Positions 12,701 through 24,359 of a stretch of DNA of 64,000 nt are shown one piece after another. This DNA comes from Mycteria americana. Lineage: Eukaryota > Chordata > Aves > Ciconiiformes > Ciconiidae. The notes beneath the pieces are model-generated. The model saw nothing but the letters and a program-made list of their open reading frames with translations, was not told where the DNA came from and searched no databases. Location of the stretch: positions 46,859,501 to 46,923,500 of the forward strand of contig NC_134370.1 in NCBI RefSeq assembly GCF_035582795.1. Reading direction: 5' to 3'. Within the stretch, counting starts at the first letter, position 1; every line of letters starts with the position of its first letter. Made by a program: the position numbers and the translations under genes.

Positions 12701-15700
12701 TCTTTGGTTGGGAGACAGGGAGAAGTATTCTCTGCCCACGGTGTTACTCAATTTATATAATGAAAGCTGAATCTCCCTCTTTTGGATACTCACCTAGAGA
12801 GCTTTGGCCCCCTTGCAGCTGCCTTGGAGAGAGGCTGCATGGCATTTAAGGCCCCACTTCCCTGGCTGCTCCACTTGCCTGCAGAACCACACAAGATTGC
12901 AAGAGGGCAGTCACAGAGGCAGAAGTGATGGCCCTGGAGGTACCAGCCTTCGGGAGGTGGGACCCCCGCCTTGTGTGCATCCACACTGGCACCACTCAGG
13001 CTGCTCCAGAAGATGGTCTGAAATGGATAGTTGTGTACAACCCCAAAACTTGGTGGAAATGGTGGTCTGGAGAGTGCTTTGAACTTGCCCTCCCTCAGTA
13101 ACCACTTATATTGCAATAAGCACTGCAATAATCTCACTATCATTCATCACTCTTTTATACATATGAAAAGCCGGTTATTGTCCGTTTGGTGGTTGTTTCT
13201 AGCGGGATGTGTGTGAGGACTTGCAGATCTGATTATCCCAAGAATGCGTGGGCACCGCATTTTTCTGTTGTCTTAGTATGTTTCTATGTACAGTGTCTAA
13301 CAACATTGCTGTGGAAATCCTCTGAGAAGTTTTCTTGATGACATTCTGAAGAAAGAGCTTGCAAAGTCTTATTTCCCTTTGATTAGAAAAAAAGTGACAT
13401 AATTTTTTTAAATCAGTGACTTTATTTTGTTTATACTTACACTTAAAAAGCAAGAAGATTCATCAGCTCACTCCTAAAAGCAAAAAACATTCAAAACTAC
13501 TTCTTTGCTCTCTCCCCCCATACCTTTAACTTGCAAATCTGGAAATACTTTGCATGCAGTAATGAAGTAAAATTTGAAGCCCTCCTGTGAAGCTGATGAT
13601 TGCTAATCTTCCTGTGTTATAGCCAGGAAAATGGAGTCCAGATTAAGGCTTGGACCTTCAAAGAGGCATTCAACCCCAATGCTAAAAGACAGGCTTGAGT
13701 TGAGGTACACAACTTGTTGCAGCTCATTTGCAAATCCCACCCTAAGGGACCTGCCTGCAGCAGTTTGTGCACCAGCACCCTGACATCTCCACTACAAAAC
13801 TTTTGTCGTTTAACCATGAGGCAGTATTTGTCCATCAACAGGTCTTTGAGGTGGTAATTGAAGAAGGCTTTTTGGCTGTGGCAGGGTAGTAATTGCACTA
13901 GCCTATCTCCTCTCCTATCAGATCCTGCTCCTTTATGCAATATAGAGTTTATAGTAGGTGCTGTCTAATTTGCTCCTCCATGCAAAATAAGGAAACTGTG
14001 TGCCTTCTCATCTTTCCTGGCTTTCCATTGTTAAAGCGTAAGAGTAGGAGTTAGAATGTCTGGTTCCTGTTATTGATTCTGCAGAGAAGTCAGTTCATTT
14101 TTCTGTGCTCCTTTTTTTTCCCCCGCCAGTGGTGTAATAAGAAGACAAATAGAGTAATGGGTACTAATGTACTTTTTTCTTATAAAACACTCTTGAGATT
14201 TCCAGATGGGGAGAAAGGTGAAGTGTTCCTGTTACCCTAAATAGCTGGTAATGCTGTGGAGCACTCTGCTGCCATTGCATGAAAGAGCTTCTGCAAACAT
14301 CAGCTGGATCAGGTGCAAAGCACATAGGTGTCTCAGATGAGACGTTGTGTTTTGAAGTTTGTTTGGTGTCTAACCCAAAGACACCAAAGACTTCCAAAGG
14401 CCTGGGGCCTTCGTGTGTTGAAACTTTACCCGTTATTAATTACTGTGCAAAATTAAACCTCTAAATTACCCTTTTGTGTGGATGAACTGTTGTTGTTCCT
14501 AGGGGACTTTCTTGAGGTTTCTTTGGTATGTTGCTATTTTATTTGCTTTTGCTTTCCCACAGCTCTTAATTTCTGGATTATTTCCCTTATGTTCAGTTTT
14601 CTTTGTTAAAATAACTTTTTGGGGGACTTTGGATTTTGGTCTGTTGAACAACCAAAGAGCCTGGAGATGTATTCCTTAAAAGGCTGTTTTCTGGCTTTAT
14701 GCTTGCTTTTATTTGTCAAGAGCAAAGTTTTGAACCATGAAAATGTACATAGCAATAGGTATTGTGAAATTGAGGAAAGTAGGGTTGGAGAAAATGAGAG
14801 GTTGTCTCTTCGTGTCCCTTGAGCAAAAATGAAGCAGCTTTGGAGCCCCCAAGACAACAGCAAACATTTCATTCAGAGCTTACCAAAGCAATGTGTTTTT
14901 AGAACTTAGGCTCTTGAAATAATGACAATTAACATTTCTCTTCCATTACATCTTCCCTGTTTAACTAGAGTTCTCAGAGCTCATCCAAAACGTTAAACAG
15001 GCAGCACCAAGGAGCTGCTGTTGTCATGCAGGAAACATAAATAGAAGCTTCATGTTTCTTGGGAAAATCTCTTGCTGGGGAAAGCACTAGAGCTGGCTTC
15101 AAGGGGAAATACGAAGATATGCAGGAGCAAGACATCAACATACTGTTTTGGGGGGCAGGAGCTTAAATTAATTATTTAAATAATAAATGTTATTTATTTA
15201 TAAATGAGGCTGTATAATATGAATTACATATAAATGTTATGTGTGATTCCATTATTATTGTTATCCAGGGTGTTCATGGAGTCCCCCAAAATCCTGAGGA
15301 GCTCTCAAACTTTCGACAGAAGTCTGAGAAGGCATCAAGGAACCAGGTTCATACCCCATCAAAGGAGCTGTCGGTAGCCAACGGGACTTCACACTCCCCT
15401 CTGCTGAGGAAGGACATGAGGATGGAAGGACACAATCCCGAATCCAAGTCCAGACTGAGAAGAACTGGTTGGACTTGCAAGGAATGTTCACAGTGGATCC
15501 CTGATCGGGAAACCTATGTGTCCCACATGAAGAGAAGTCATGGAAGGGTAAGGACTCAGATGAAACACTTCAACTAGGTAACAAGATATTTTTAGCAAAA
15601 GAGTCTGATAATCGTTAATATTTGGGGCAAAAAGAAACCAAGAATCTGTCTGCCAGCTCACTGAGGAGTAAGCTCAGGGCCAGAACAAAAAAAAATGTAG

Positions 15701-18700
15701 CCTGTTGTAAGCACACTTTCTGTCCTTGATCATACACTCTACAACCTGCGTACCTCATCCTCTTTGCTGTTCCTTCTTCCACTGCACCTAATATCACGCG
15801 TTCTCTTCAGCTCATTTGGGTAAGTGGATGGAAAGCTGTGTCTTCTCCAGTCGCTGGTTCAACAGTCTGATTTAAACTATGTACACTCAAAGTTACAGAA
15901 GGATATACAGTTCCTCTAAATGATGTTGGATTGTCTGATAGATATCACTACATCTAACTGGGGAACAGACTCATACAGTGCACAGAGCTATCATTATAAG
16001 AACTGTAAATCTCAATTTTGTTGGTTTCATCCAGCTCAAGCTTTGTGTTGCCTTGACCTACTTCTGTCAAGCTGATCCTTGTTCGCTGGCAGAACATAGG
16101 CCAAGATGCTGTGTGCAGCCAGATTTCTTAGTACTTTGGCATCAGGACTTCTTGTTTGATATACTGAGTGACCCTTCTCAAGGCCTATGAGCAGAGGCTG
16201 TGGAAATCTGGATCATCATCTTTGACTCCTTCTAGCTTGACTTGGGGAGTGCTGGATTGTCCATTTGATAAGTGTCAAGAGAAGAAGATGGGGGCAGGGT
16301 GAGAATGCTGGATTTTCCCATTTGAATTCTGTAGAAGTAGGAATTTTGCCAAATATTGAAGTTCAATGCATACATGTATTCATTAAACAAGTCTAAGAAG
16401 ATTTTAAATGGAATGCATGCAGGTTATACAAAGGACTGTAGGAAAAGGAGGAGGCTAGTTACAGGGCAGAGTTGTGTAGGGGGACGTGGATATCATAAAT
16501 GGATAACAAGCAGGACTATGTGATGCTCTTTAACATCTTGCCCTTTTATTGTGCTGAATTACGAGGAGACAGAAGGGTAAGTGGACTTGTACTTCACACT
16601 GGGGTCCTGCCTTCTTCTGAGGCAGAAGGGACCTTCCACTGAATTAATTCTGCAGAGCATCCTGTAGTGAAATGAGACCACAGAAGAAGCAGCTAATGCA
16701 ATTCCTATTAAAATAAATAATCAAGCATGTGCTTTAACTAGTCCTGATTTTTATAAGACCATTGCTGGTATTAGACAACTGTTGGGCTGAGTATAAGTGG
16801 GACCCCAAAATCTCAGTGATCTTTATCAGTGGAAGAGGGATTTTTTGCACCTGAGAGGTAAGGTCCAGATGTAGAGCATGGGAATGTTAGAATCCAGTCA
16901 GTGCCTTCCACCTCCCTGTTATTAAAAGATATTTCTGTTCTTCTGCTAGTCTATGAAGAGATATCCCTGTCGACAGTGTGAACGCTCATTTAATGCCTCC
17001 AACAGTCTGCGTAGACACATCCGCAATAATCACGACACAGCAAAGAAAGTTTATACTTGCTGGTACGTACTGAATACCACTTTTCAAATTTGTTTTCAAC
17101 GACAGGCTAAACCTTCAAGTTTGGAAGCCCTTTGGTAATAGATCGTGTCTGCTCATATCTACTCCAGGCTATAAGTTACTGGGGGAGAGTGAGAAGAAGA
17201 ATATGTTAAACATGAGAGACTTGGCTAAAATAAGTCCTTGCTTTTGACTGCACAATGCCCTTTGGAAACTTAGGGTAAGGTTTGATTTGAGATCTGCAGG
17301 TGCAAAATGAGAATTATATTGCACATCCTTGTGGAACAGCCAATAAAATATTGGGCCAATCTTTCTCTGCTTTGTGGTTGGTGTAGTCATGCATCACTCT
17401 TGTGCCTTCCCCATGAAAAAATGGTACAAAAGGTGTGTAAAATCCTAATGAACTAGGGCACTAGACCTTGCCACCACTTTACACAGGCAGAACTGACTGC
17501 ACAAGCTGCGGGGCAATGGAGAATTAAGCCTGCTGGATTTGCTTGGGAAGACGCACCTCGAAGTTGGAAATGTATTTGGAGACTTCAGACGAGCTATGTA
17601 TCAGCAGCGAATGGAAATCATTGCTGGTGAACATATTTTAACTGAGAATACAGCCTTAGTTCAGGATAAAGCCCAGTGCTTACAAAACTGCCTGTACAAC
17701 TGCTGTGTTCTCATCTACTGTTGCAGAATAAGTCATATGCCGAGCGACCATGCAGACTTGCTTCCTGTCTCATTCTGAGACATCCTTCTGAAACAGAATT
17801 AAAGCATATTTGTATTGGAAGGGAAGTCTGCAGTGATGTAGGTTGGGGGATTTTTTTTATTTAACTAAAATTTTGGTTTAATGCAAGTGTTTCTGAAGAG
17901 CACGCTGTCACTTTACTGCTCTTAAGTTACTAAAAGCCTGTCTTGAGTACATCCCTCATGTACTTTATTTCTTTGAACTACCTAGTGAGCCACAATAGAT
18001 TTTAGTAAATGGATAAAGTATTGGCATCGCCACTGGGGCCTGATAGGAATACATTCCTGATGTGTTTTTCAGCCAGGACTTCTAAACTTTCCATTTCTTG
18101 TAACTGTGGTCTGACTTGGAACCTCTGGCAAAGATGAAATGTTGGCTCCCAGTATGTTTCATTCTGGCTTAAGTCTGTGGGTGATGGTCTTCGGAGTTAC
18201 GTGTACCTGATTTGTATAAATCTATTCTCTCTGGATCAGTTGTTTTCAAAGTGGAGTGTATCAGAATCAAAATGAACATAAGGCCTAGCTGGGAAGAAGG
18301 ATTTGTATAGAAATACCTAACAACCTGGGATGTGCCAGCCTACTGTATGCATTAGCTTGTACAGGCCCTGGAGTCCAGTTTTTCTATTACTTTTCAGAAC
18401 GACACACAGTTGTGGATCCACAGCTTCACCCAAGGGTCCACGGGCATGCCATGTTTACAGCAGAGAAGACACAGCTAAAATTGAAGTGAATTGTGGTTGT
18501 GTTTAAATCTCAAGCTTGTAGTTGCTCTTTCTCAAAATCTGTTGATGAAGTCTTAATTGGACAGTGGTTGTGCTCTCTTTAATCATTATAGTGGGAGACT
18601 TACTGAAATTGTAGCACTTATCACATGAAATCTCTTCCTTGAAATACTTGTCCCAGCATCTCCCAACAGCTGCTCATTGTTTGGATCTAAGGTCTTCTGT

Positions 18701-21700
18701 TCAATTTCCCTTTTGATCCCTCTTAGTTTGTCCAGAGTGCTGTTCTAAAAATCTTCTCTGTGACTGTTGCTCGCAAATCCTCACATCTCTTTGAGTTCCT
18801 TCTCAGCTCCTTTCTGTGCTCTGTAAGGCATCACGTCTCTGCTGCTCCTTTTCTTTTCCCTTGGTTGCTGGTGTCTGTTTCCTTGTTCCCACCAGCCAGT
18901 TTGTATCAGTCTCACCTGTTATTCCTGTCAGGGGTTTTGATGCCTTAACTTCGTGTCACCCTCTTCTCCTGGATTTCCATGTGAAGCATGAGTAAAATCT
19001 GTCATTGATCTGACAATTGAGTATTTTTGTGACTCCAGCATGCTGTCTTGTAGGTGACCTCCCTCTGGCTTCTAACATTTCAAGCTGTGATTTCCCCTTC
19101 TCCCCCTGCCCTGCTTAGGTCTCTGCCTTCTGTTAAATTTGTAGGGAGAAACCAGTAATGGAGGACTTGCTTGAACACCCTCCTGCCAAGCTTGTCACTG
19201 GAGTAATTCAGGTTAGGAAAGCATCTTTCCTTGCTCACATGAAAAGAATTCTCAGTTAGGACAAATTGCAAAATACTCTGATGTTTTGTGTATTTTGTTT
19301 CATAATTCACTTGGTTATTGTTGTGAGAACTTGCTCTTACTTTCCAAGTCTTAAGTACAAACTGTCTGGAATGCTTGATTTTCAACATCTTTATTTTTTA
19401 TAAATAACACTTAATAACCTCTCATCTTTCCTCCATGAGGGAGAAAAATTCCATCATTATTAAATATTTATTTATAATCTAAGCAATTCCTGTTAAAAAA
19501 CCAGAAGTATTCAATGAGCATGTCTGCATTTTCACATCATTACTGACCGTTGTTTAATTTCCGTCTAGTTACCGGAAGATCAGTAGGAATGCTCTTCTCT
19601 CCTTTTAAAAGATATCTTTGTTGCCCAGAGGCACTTCATCTCCTCTCTGTTGCTTTTAATCCCTTGCTGCCTACATTTCAACTGCAATTTGTGCATTTCA
19701 GAGAAGTCCGGTGTTACTTGCCTCATTGCTCAGGTCAATGCGTAGCTGATGGACCTTCCCTGTGTCATGCTGGCAGGCAGCAGAAGAGTACAAAGTCAAT
19801 CTTGGGTTTCCCAATTGCTACCAGAGACCTTTATGTACTTCACCATGCTGCAGGGGGATGGTTTATGTGTCTGCAAGACCTGGCACTTCTTTCCAGTAGA
19901 CCTTGGTCATCTGGGAGTGAAGGTTAACAGATGGCACATCCCCTTCACATCTCCATTTGAAATGTCAACCATGGTCTCTGGCAGCTCTTGAATCCTACCA
20001 AGTTTTAACATGAATAGTTACATATGAATGATGTGTTCATGAGTGCTTCTGCCTAGGTTATTGTTATCAAAGTTGGAAGTTCAGCAGTTTTGTAAAAATT
20101 TTAAGTGTGTTATGATACACAGGGTCTTATGGATGGGATGCAGCACTGGTACTTGGTGCAGAACCTGGTTCTGCTGCAGGCCACCTCGGTGTTACACAAG
20201 TCATGAGGTCCCTCTGTGCATAGGTCTCTCATCTGAGAGTTGTTTTTCTCCTATGCATTTTCCATCTTACTTATCTTGTACTAGTGTAGCATGTATCACA
20301 GTGGGCCTGATCTCCACTAGTTCCTGTATTTATTTAGTACTGTACTGTAAATAAGACATGCCCTACTTCCATTCTCATTCATGCTTACTGTGGTAAATTC
20401 TAAACTGTTCTAGATTTCTCTCAGGGGTAATGTTTTATTATTAAAATGATGATTTGCTGCATATTTTGGTAATCTAATAGTACATTACTCACCAGCATCT
20501 GTCTCCAATAACACCTATTGGTTTGGTACATGACGAAGAGCTGTTTGGATGGAAACAAACAGCTGGGCATTTCCTCTAATAAATGTTCTTCCTTTTTGTA
20601 TTTCCAAGGTACTGCACAGATGAAAATCAGACATTTCCTCAGCCGTTCATGCTGGAGAATCACATCAGCCTCATGCACGGCATCAAAAACCCAGACTTAT
20701 CCCAGATGGCCAAAGCAAAAGCTCCAGAGAGAGACACAGCAGAAGTAACTGATATATTTTCATTGAAAAATAAATGTACCTGGCGAGTAGCTGTTCACTT
20801 GGGGTGTTATGTTGAGCCACAGCCTTGCGGCAATCAAGCCCTCTTGTCCGTATGGCAGATTTCCTTCCCCTCCTCAACTCCATCCAGTTTGCTTCTCTCT
20901 GGCAGTGCCAGGATCAGAACTGAAAGCGCAGCTGAGCTGCAGCAGCACCAGGGCAACGTATCTTGCATTTTTCAAGATACTCTTGAAGTGTAGCCCTGTG
21001 TTTTACTGGGCTTTTTTCAGTCTACTTTGTAACCACGTCTAATTTAGGTTTGTTATTACCCTTGTTTTCCGTTGCCACTCTGTTCATGAGCCTGGTACAT
21101 TTTTCCTCTTTCTCCCTTGTTTTTCCTGCTAGTTACAAAAGATAACTTTTCTGTTTTAAAATAGGTACTAGTTCCGTTACCTGCGAGAACTGTGTTCCTC
21201 CTAAATAGGACTGTGTAATTTTTTTCAGCAAATGTAACTGTTCAACTCATTTTATTTTGGGTTGTTTTGGAGTGGAGGGTTGGCTGATTGGGCTTCTTTG
21301 CTCCATTTACTTTAAAAATAGCTGTAGGTTTTCTATATCACTGCAATTTATCGTTCATCTGTACTGTAGCACAGAGGGATTGGAGCCAAGACTGACTTCC
21401 CTCTGTATTTATGCCGTAAGGAAACCTGGAGTAACTCAAGAATTCACTTCCATGAGCTGATGGTTGCTTCCCCCAAGCAGAGCCGACGTACCAGGGCACC
21501 CAGCTAAACAGGGGCAGATGGTGGCTTTACGTGGCTCCAGCTGGCTCTACAAATACAAGCCTATAAGCTGTATCCTAAACAAAGACTGCTCAGTGCTGCT
21601 GGATAAGGAGATAACAAAATCACATGAAGGGACATATGCAAGCGAGCCATCCTCATGGGAGGAGAAGCACGCTGCGGGATTATAAGACAGAGGGGATGAG

Positions 21701-22628
21701 TTAATGAGAGATGCCATGAAGAAAAAGCCTGAGTGGAGAGGAAGATTTTCAGAGCTAAATCTGAGAAGCATTGTCTGGGCTAATGACCATCCGTGTGTCC
21801 CTCAGCTGTCCCTGCTCTGTGGGCTCCTCCTTCCCACACCATGTTCACATTCTCTTTCCCCATCACGTTTCTGCCCAGCCAACCCCTCCCAGGTCTCCCA
21901 TCTCATGTCGCAGGACAGCAGTCGGAATTCTGCATGCTGGGGTGAGGTGTTTGGGTACTGGTAGGAAAGGCAGTGCAACTGGAGTCCCTAAGCATGGCTT
22001 CATTTAGTTTGTGTCAAAATACCAATGTATATTCACCCCCAGGTGTCCAGATACACGTGTGGAATTTAGCACTTCTTATGTGGGCTTCAACAATAAAGTA
22101 ACTTTTTAATCTTATTTTTTTAAGGGAAAATCTCCAAAGAGGATGGCAACGGATGAGCTGGGTCAGGCAGAGACCGCTGCGGGTTCAGAAGCGCCGCCAG
22201 CCAAAAAACTGAAAGTGCATTGGAAATGCGCTAAATGCGGATTTGCAACAGACATCAGTACTGAGTTTCAGGAACACATACCTCGGCACAAGACAGACAG
22301 CTCCACCTACCAGTGCTTGTTCTGTGGCTTGTGCTACACCTCTCACATCTCTCTGAACAGACACCTCTTCATTGTTCATAAAGTAAAAGATGAGGAGGAA
22401 GAGGAGGAGGAGGAGGAGGAGGAAGATGAAAGGCAGAAGTTACAAAGGGAGATGAGTGAGAACGGACATGAAGGGTATAATGGTGAGATGAACACTACGG
22501 CGGAAGAAAATAACCTGAAATGCAAAGAGTGCAAAAATGACTCAGCTCTTTGTGAACACAGTCAGATGTGTGGCGTGGAGGGTCCTAATAGCACCTCGAA
22601 CAATCATTCAAAGTCTCTTAAGACTTAA
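6618..22628 (+). CDS. ZNF592: Zinc finger protein 592, C-terminal half (7 coding exons)
   Basis: Nuclear C2H2 zinc finger protein; in mammals it works with ZNF687 and ZMYND8 in a chromatin-associated transcription complex. Coding exons seen: 6618-6796, 11217-11393, 12194-12353, 15269-15547, 16950-17062, 20609-20744 and 22125-22628, each bounded by AG and GT with matching phases. Together they encode about 515 residues ending at TAA 22626-22628. Landmarks are [66 protein letters not shown] and [20 protein letters not shown], which closely match human ZNF592. I count about eleven fingers: most are C-x2-C-x12-H-x4-H, one ends in Cys, and the one at the start of the third exon is degenerate (C-x-C). 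The N-terminal half lies upstream of the window. The tail has an 11-residue Glu run and is less conserved than the fingers. Confidence 0.96.
6797..11216 (+). other. ZNF592 intron, unique sequence
   Basis: No further exon, RNA gene or clear full repeat was seen. The open frames in it lack splice support and family resemblance. Confidence 0.7.
11217..11393 (+). CDS. ZNF592: ZNF592 coding exon B
   Basis: Acceptor acatcccccag; donor ca|gtaagc. Completes the Arg codon, then encodes two fingers, [15 protein letters not shown].. and [14 protein letters not shown].., both C-x2-C-x12-H-x4-H. Ends in phase 2. Confidence 0.95.
12194..12353 (+). CDS. ZNF592: ZNF592 coding exon C
   Basis: Acceptor ttaattgttccag; donor AAG|gtaggt, phase 0. 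Encodes [15 protein letters not shown], a degenerate finger with a C-x-C pair as in the mammalian protein, then [21 protein letters not shown], whose second histidine comes from the next exon. Confidence 0.95.
12354..15268 (+). other. ZNF592 intron
   Basis: Non-coding by inspection. AT-rich near its 3' end (about 15150-15260). I see no repeat I can name. Confidence 0.65.
15269..15547 (+). CDS. ZNF592: ZNF592 coding exon D
   Basis: Acceptor attgttatccag; donor AGG|gtaagg; 279 nt, phase 0 to 0. Begins [15 protein letters not shown], a clear counterpart of the mammalian STHGVPRNVDELSSL segment. A poorly conserved Ser/Lys-rich linker follows, then finger [20 protein letters not shown] ending HMKRSHGR. 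Confidence 0.95.
16950..17062 (+). CDS. ZNF592: ZNF592 coding exon E
   Basis: Acceptor gttcttctgctag; donor TG|gtacgt, phase 2. Encodes finger [24 protein letters not shown] and the first cysteine of the next finger (VYTC). The Trp codon is split across the intron. Confidence 0.95.
17063..20608 (+). other. ZNF592 intron
   Basis: About 3.5 kb of intron with no recognised exon, RNA gene or full repeat. Confidence 0.65.
20609..20744 (+). CDS. ZNF592: ZNF592 coding exon F
   Basis: Acceptor ttgtatttccaag; donor GAA|gtaact, phase 0. Completes a longer-spaced finger ([21 protein letters not shown]), then the conserved [19 protein letters not shown] linker. Confidence 0.95.
22125..22628 (+). CDS. 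ZNF592: ZNF592 last coding exon G
   Basis: Acceptor ttatttttttaag, in frame with [13 protein letters not shown]. Two terminal fingers follow ([21 protein letters not shown] and [20 protein letters not shown]). Then comes an acidic run coded by GAG/GAA repeats (22390-22430) and a divergent tail ending KSLKT. Confidence 0.95.
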   Translation, partial: GKSPKRMATDELGQAETAAGSEAPPAKKLKVHWKCAKCGFATDISTEFQEHIPRHKTDSSTYQCLFCGLCYTSHISLNRHLFIVHKVKDEEEEEEEEEEEDERQKLQREMSENGHEGYNGEMNTTAEENNLKCKECKNDSALCEHSQMCGVEGPNSTSNNHSKSLKT

Positions 22629-24150
22629 AAAACCCTTTTGGTTGGTTGGGGGGGGGTGGTTGTTGGGTTTTTACTCAGAATACAGGGTGGGGATGGGGCG
22701 AATCTTTGAAATATTCTGTTGATTTCTTGGTATGGACGTTGCTTTCCGTTAACTTCTATTTGTAAGGGAAATTTAAAAAAGAAAAAAAAACCCCTGCCAT
22801 TGCATCCTAAGCACTAACTCTCCGCCAGACTGGAGAGGTGAAAAGGGAAAGCAGGGCAAGAATCCTCGCTGGAGCTTGTCCAGCTCCTGAGGATCAAGGA
22901 GCACTTTCTGCAGCTGCAGTTTCCTTAAGATGAGCTCTCTTCCTTTTGAGTGTGCACTGCCTCAGTCTCTGCCCGCAGCCCCAGCCTTGCCTTCCCTATC
23001 TCACTTTCTTTCTCCTCCTATTTATGGCTTCTTTTTTCTCTTCCCATCCTGCCTTTGTTTTACTCATTTTAACTCATAACGCGGTCTCAGAAAAACATGC
23101 TTGTCAGGACCATGCCGGCTGATCTGGGATCTTCTGTGTTACATGGGATGGGTTCAAGCTGTAGGTTGTGCTGATTTTTCTTTAATTGCCTGAATAACAA
23201 CCTAATTTTCCAAAAGGCAATTTAATGAAATGTCTTGGACCTGAACCATCCCAAAAAAGAATTTTGTAGGCCCTGCCCTCTTGGGTGAGCACAGCTCAAA
23301 GCCACGTGTCGTGTTAAGGAGGGCCTAGTGCCCCTCGGGGACTTGCTGGCTGCGTGCCAGTGGAGTTGCACTGCTGGAAGCCATCCCAGGGGTGGGTGCA
23401 GCCAGTCCCAGTGCTTGGTGGCTCATCTCAGCAGGGAGCTCGGGAAGAGCCGAGTGGCAGGTTGGCACCATCCCCAGAAGGGGAGAACATCCCCCGCCCC
23501 AGTCTGTGGCATCAGCTGGAGTGAAACCGTCCTGGCATTCCTGACGGCATCTGCTCAGTGCCAGGGCTCCCTGACTGGCTCATTTTGAGCTGCTACAGCA
23601 GAGGAGGGGAGTGCAGCCCAGAGAGGTGTTGGCAGAAGTGGGAACTGCCTTCCTGTGGTGCTGCGAGGGCTGGCGTCTGTCAGTAGCTGTTCTCCTGCTG
23701 TGGCTCAGTGTTACCTGACACTTGGGAGACGTTTCTTTCTGTGTAGTCATATTGACTCTCTCTTTCCTCACTCGTTGCCCCATCACACACATGCTTTGTG
23801 TAATATAATTATCTTCTATACCATTATTTTTTTTTTAATATGTTGAGCCAGAACCCTGCTGGTTATTGTTTATTATGATGTTTAAATAATTTAAGAACTA
23901 TTTATCTTATTGCATTTGGATCACTCACCTTCTCGTCTCGACGTGTTTTGATACAAACAGTTTGGACTCTTTGTATTTTTTGATACGGTGTACGTTAGCC
24001 TAGGGGATGTTTTACCAGGTAGCCTACGTAGAGTTAAGGATAGCAGGGGGCACTCCTGAGCCATCACGTATCTATTTAACCCGCAGCGGCGTTTGTGCCT
24101 TGCTTTGATGTTTACTTCAAAGTATTGCAAATAAAAGCATCCAAGGGTGC
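22629..24150 (+). other. ZNF592: ZNF592 3' untranslated region
   Basis: Sequence from the stop codon to just past the AATAAA at 24130-24135. G-rich runs sit directly after the stop (about 22640-22668). The exact cleavage site is inferred. Confidence 0.75.
24130..24135 (+). terminator. ZNF592: ZNF592 poly(A) signal
   Basis: AATAAA in the context tattgcaaataaaagc, the last canonical signal before the SEC11A promoter. Confidence 0.75.
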
Positions 24151-24159
24151 CTGCCTGGG

Positions 24160-24308
24160 CGTCGTTCTTGGCTCAGGCCGCCATGGCCGTCCCTTAGCCA
24201 CCTCCCTGAGGGGGCGGGGCCGGAAGCGGCGGTGACGCGGACGGAAACGGAGCCGGAAGCGGAAGCCGGGCCGGTCGGGCGGTGGTGCTGCCGCCGTCGG
24301 TGCCGGCA
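24160..24308 (+). promoter_or_regulatory. SEC11A: SEC11A CpG-rich promoter and 5' leader
   Basis: GC- and CpG-dense block directly upstream of the start codon. It has three repeated ETS-type motifs of the CCGGAAGC / GGAAGCGG kind between about 24219 and 24268, a GC box (gggggcggggc) near 24210, and no TATA box. This is the usual layout of a housekeeping promoter. It begins within about 30 bases of the ZNF592 poly(A) signal. Confidence 0.7.
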
Positions 24309-24359
24309 ATGCTGTCGCTGGACTTTCTGGACGATGTGCGGCGCATGAACAAGCGGCAG
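24309..24359 (+). CDS. SEC11A: SEC11A exon 1 (coding part)
   Basis: Encodes the 17-residue N-terminus [17 protein letters not shown]; donor CAG|gtgctg, phase 0. Confidence 0.96.
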
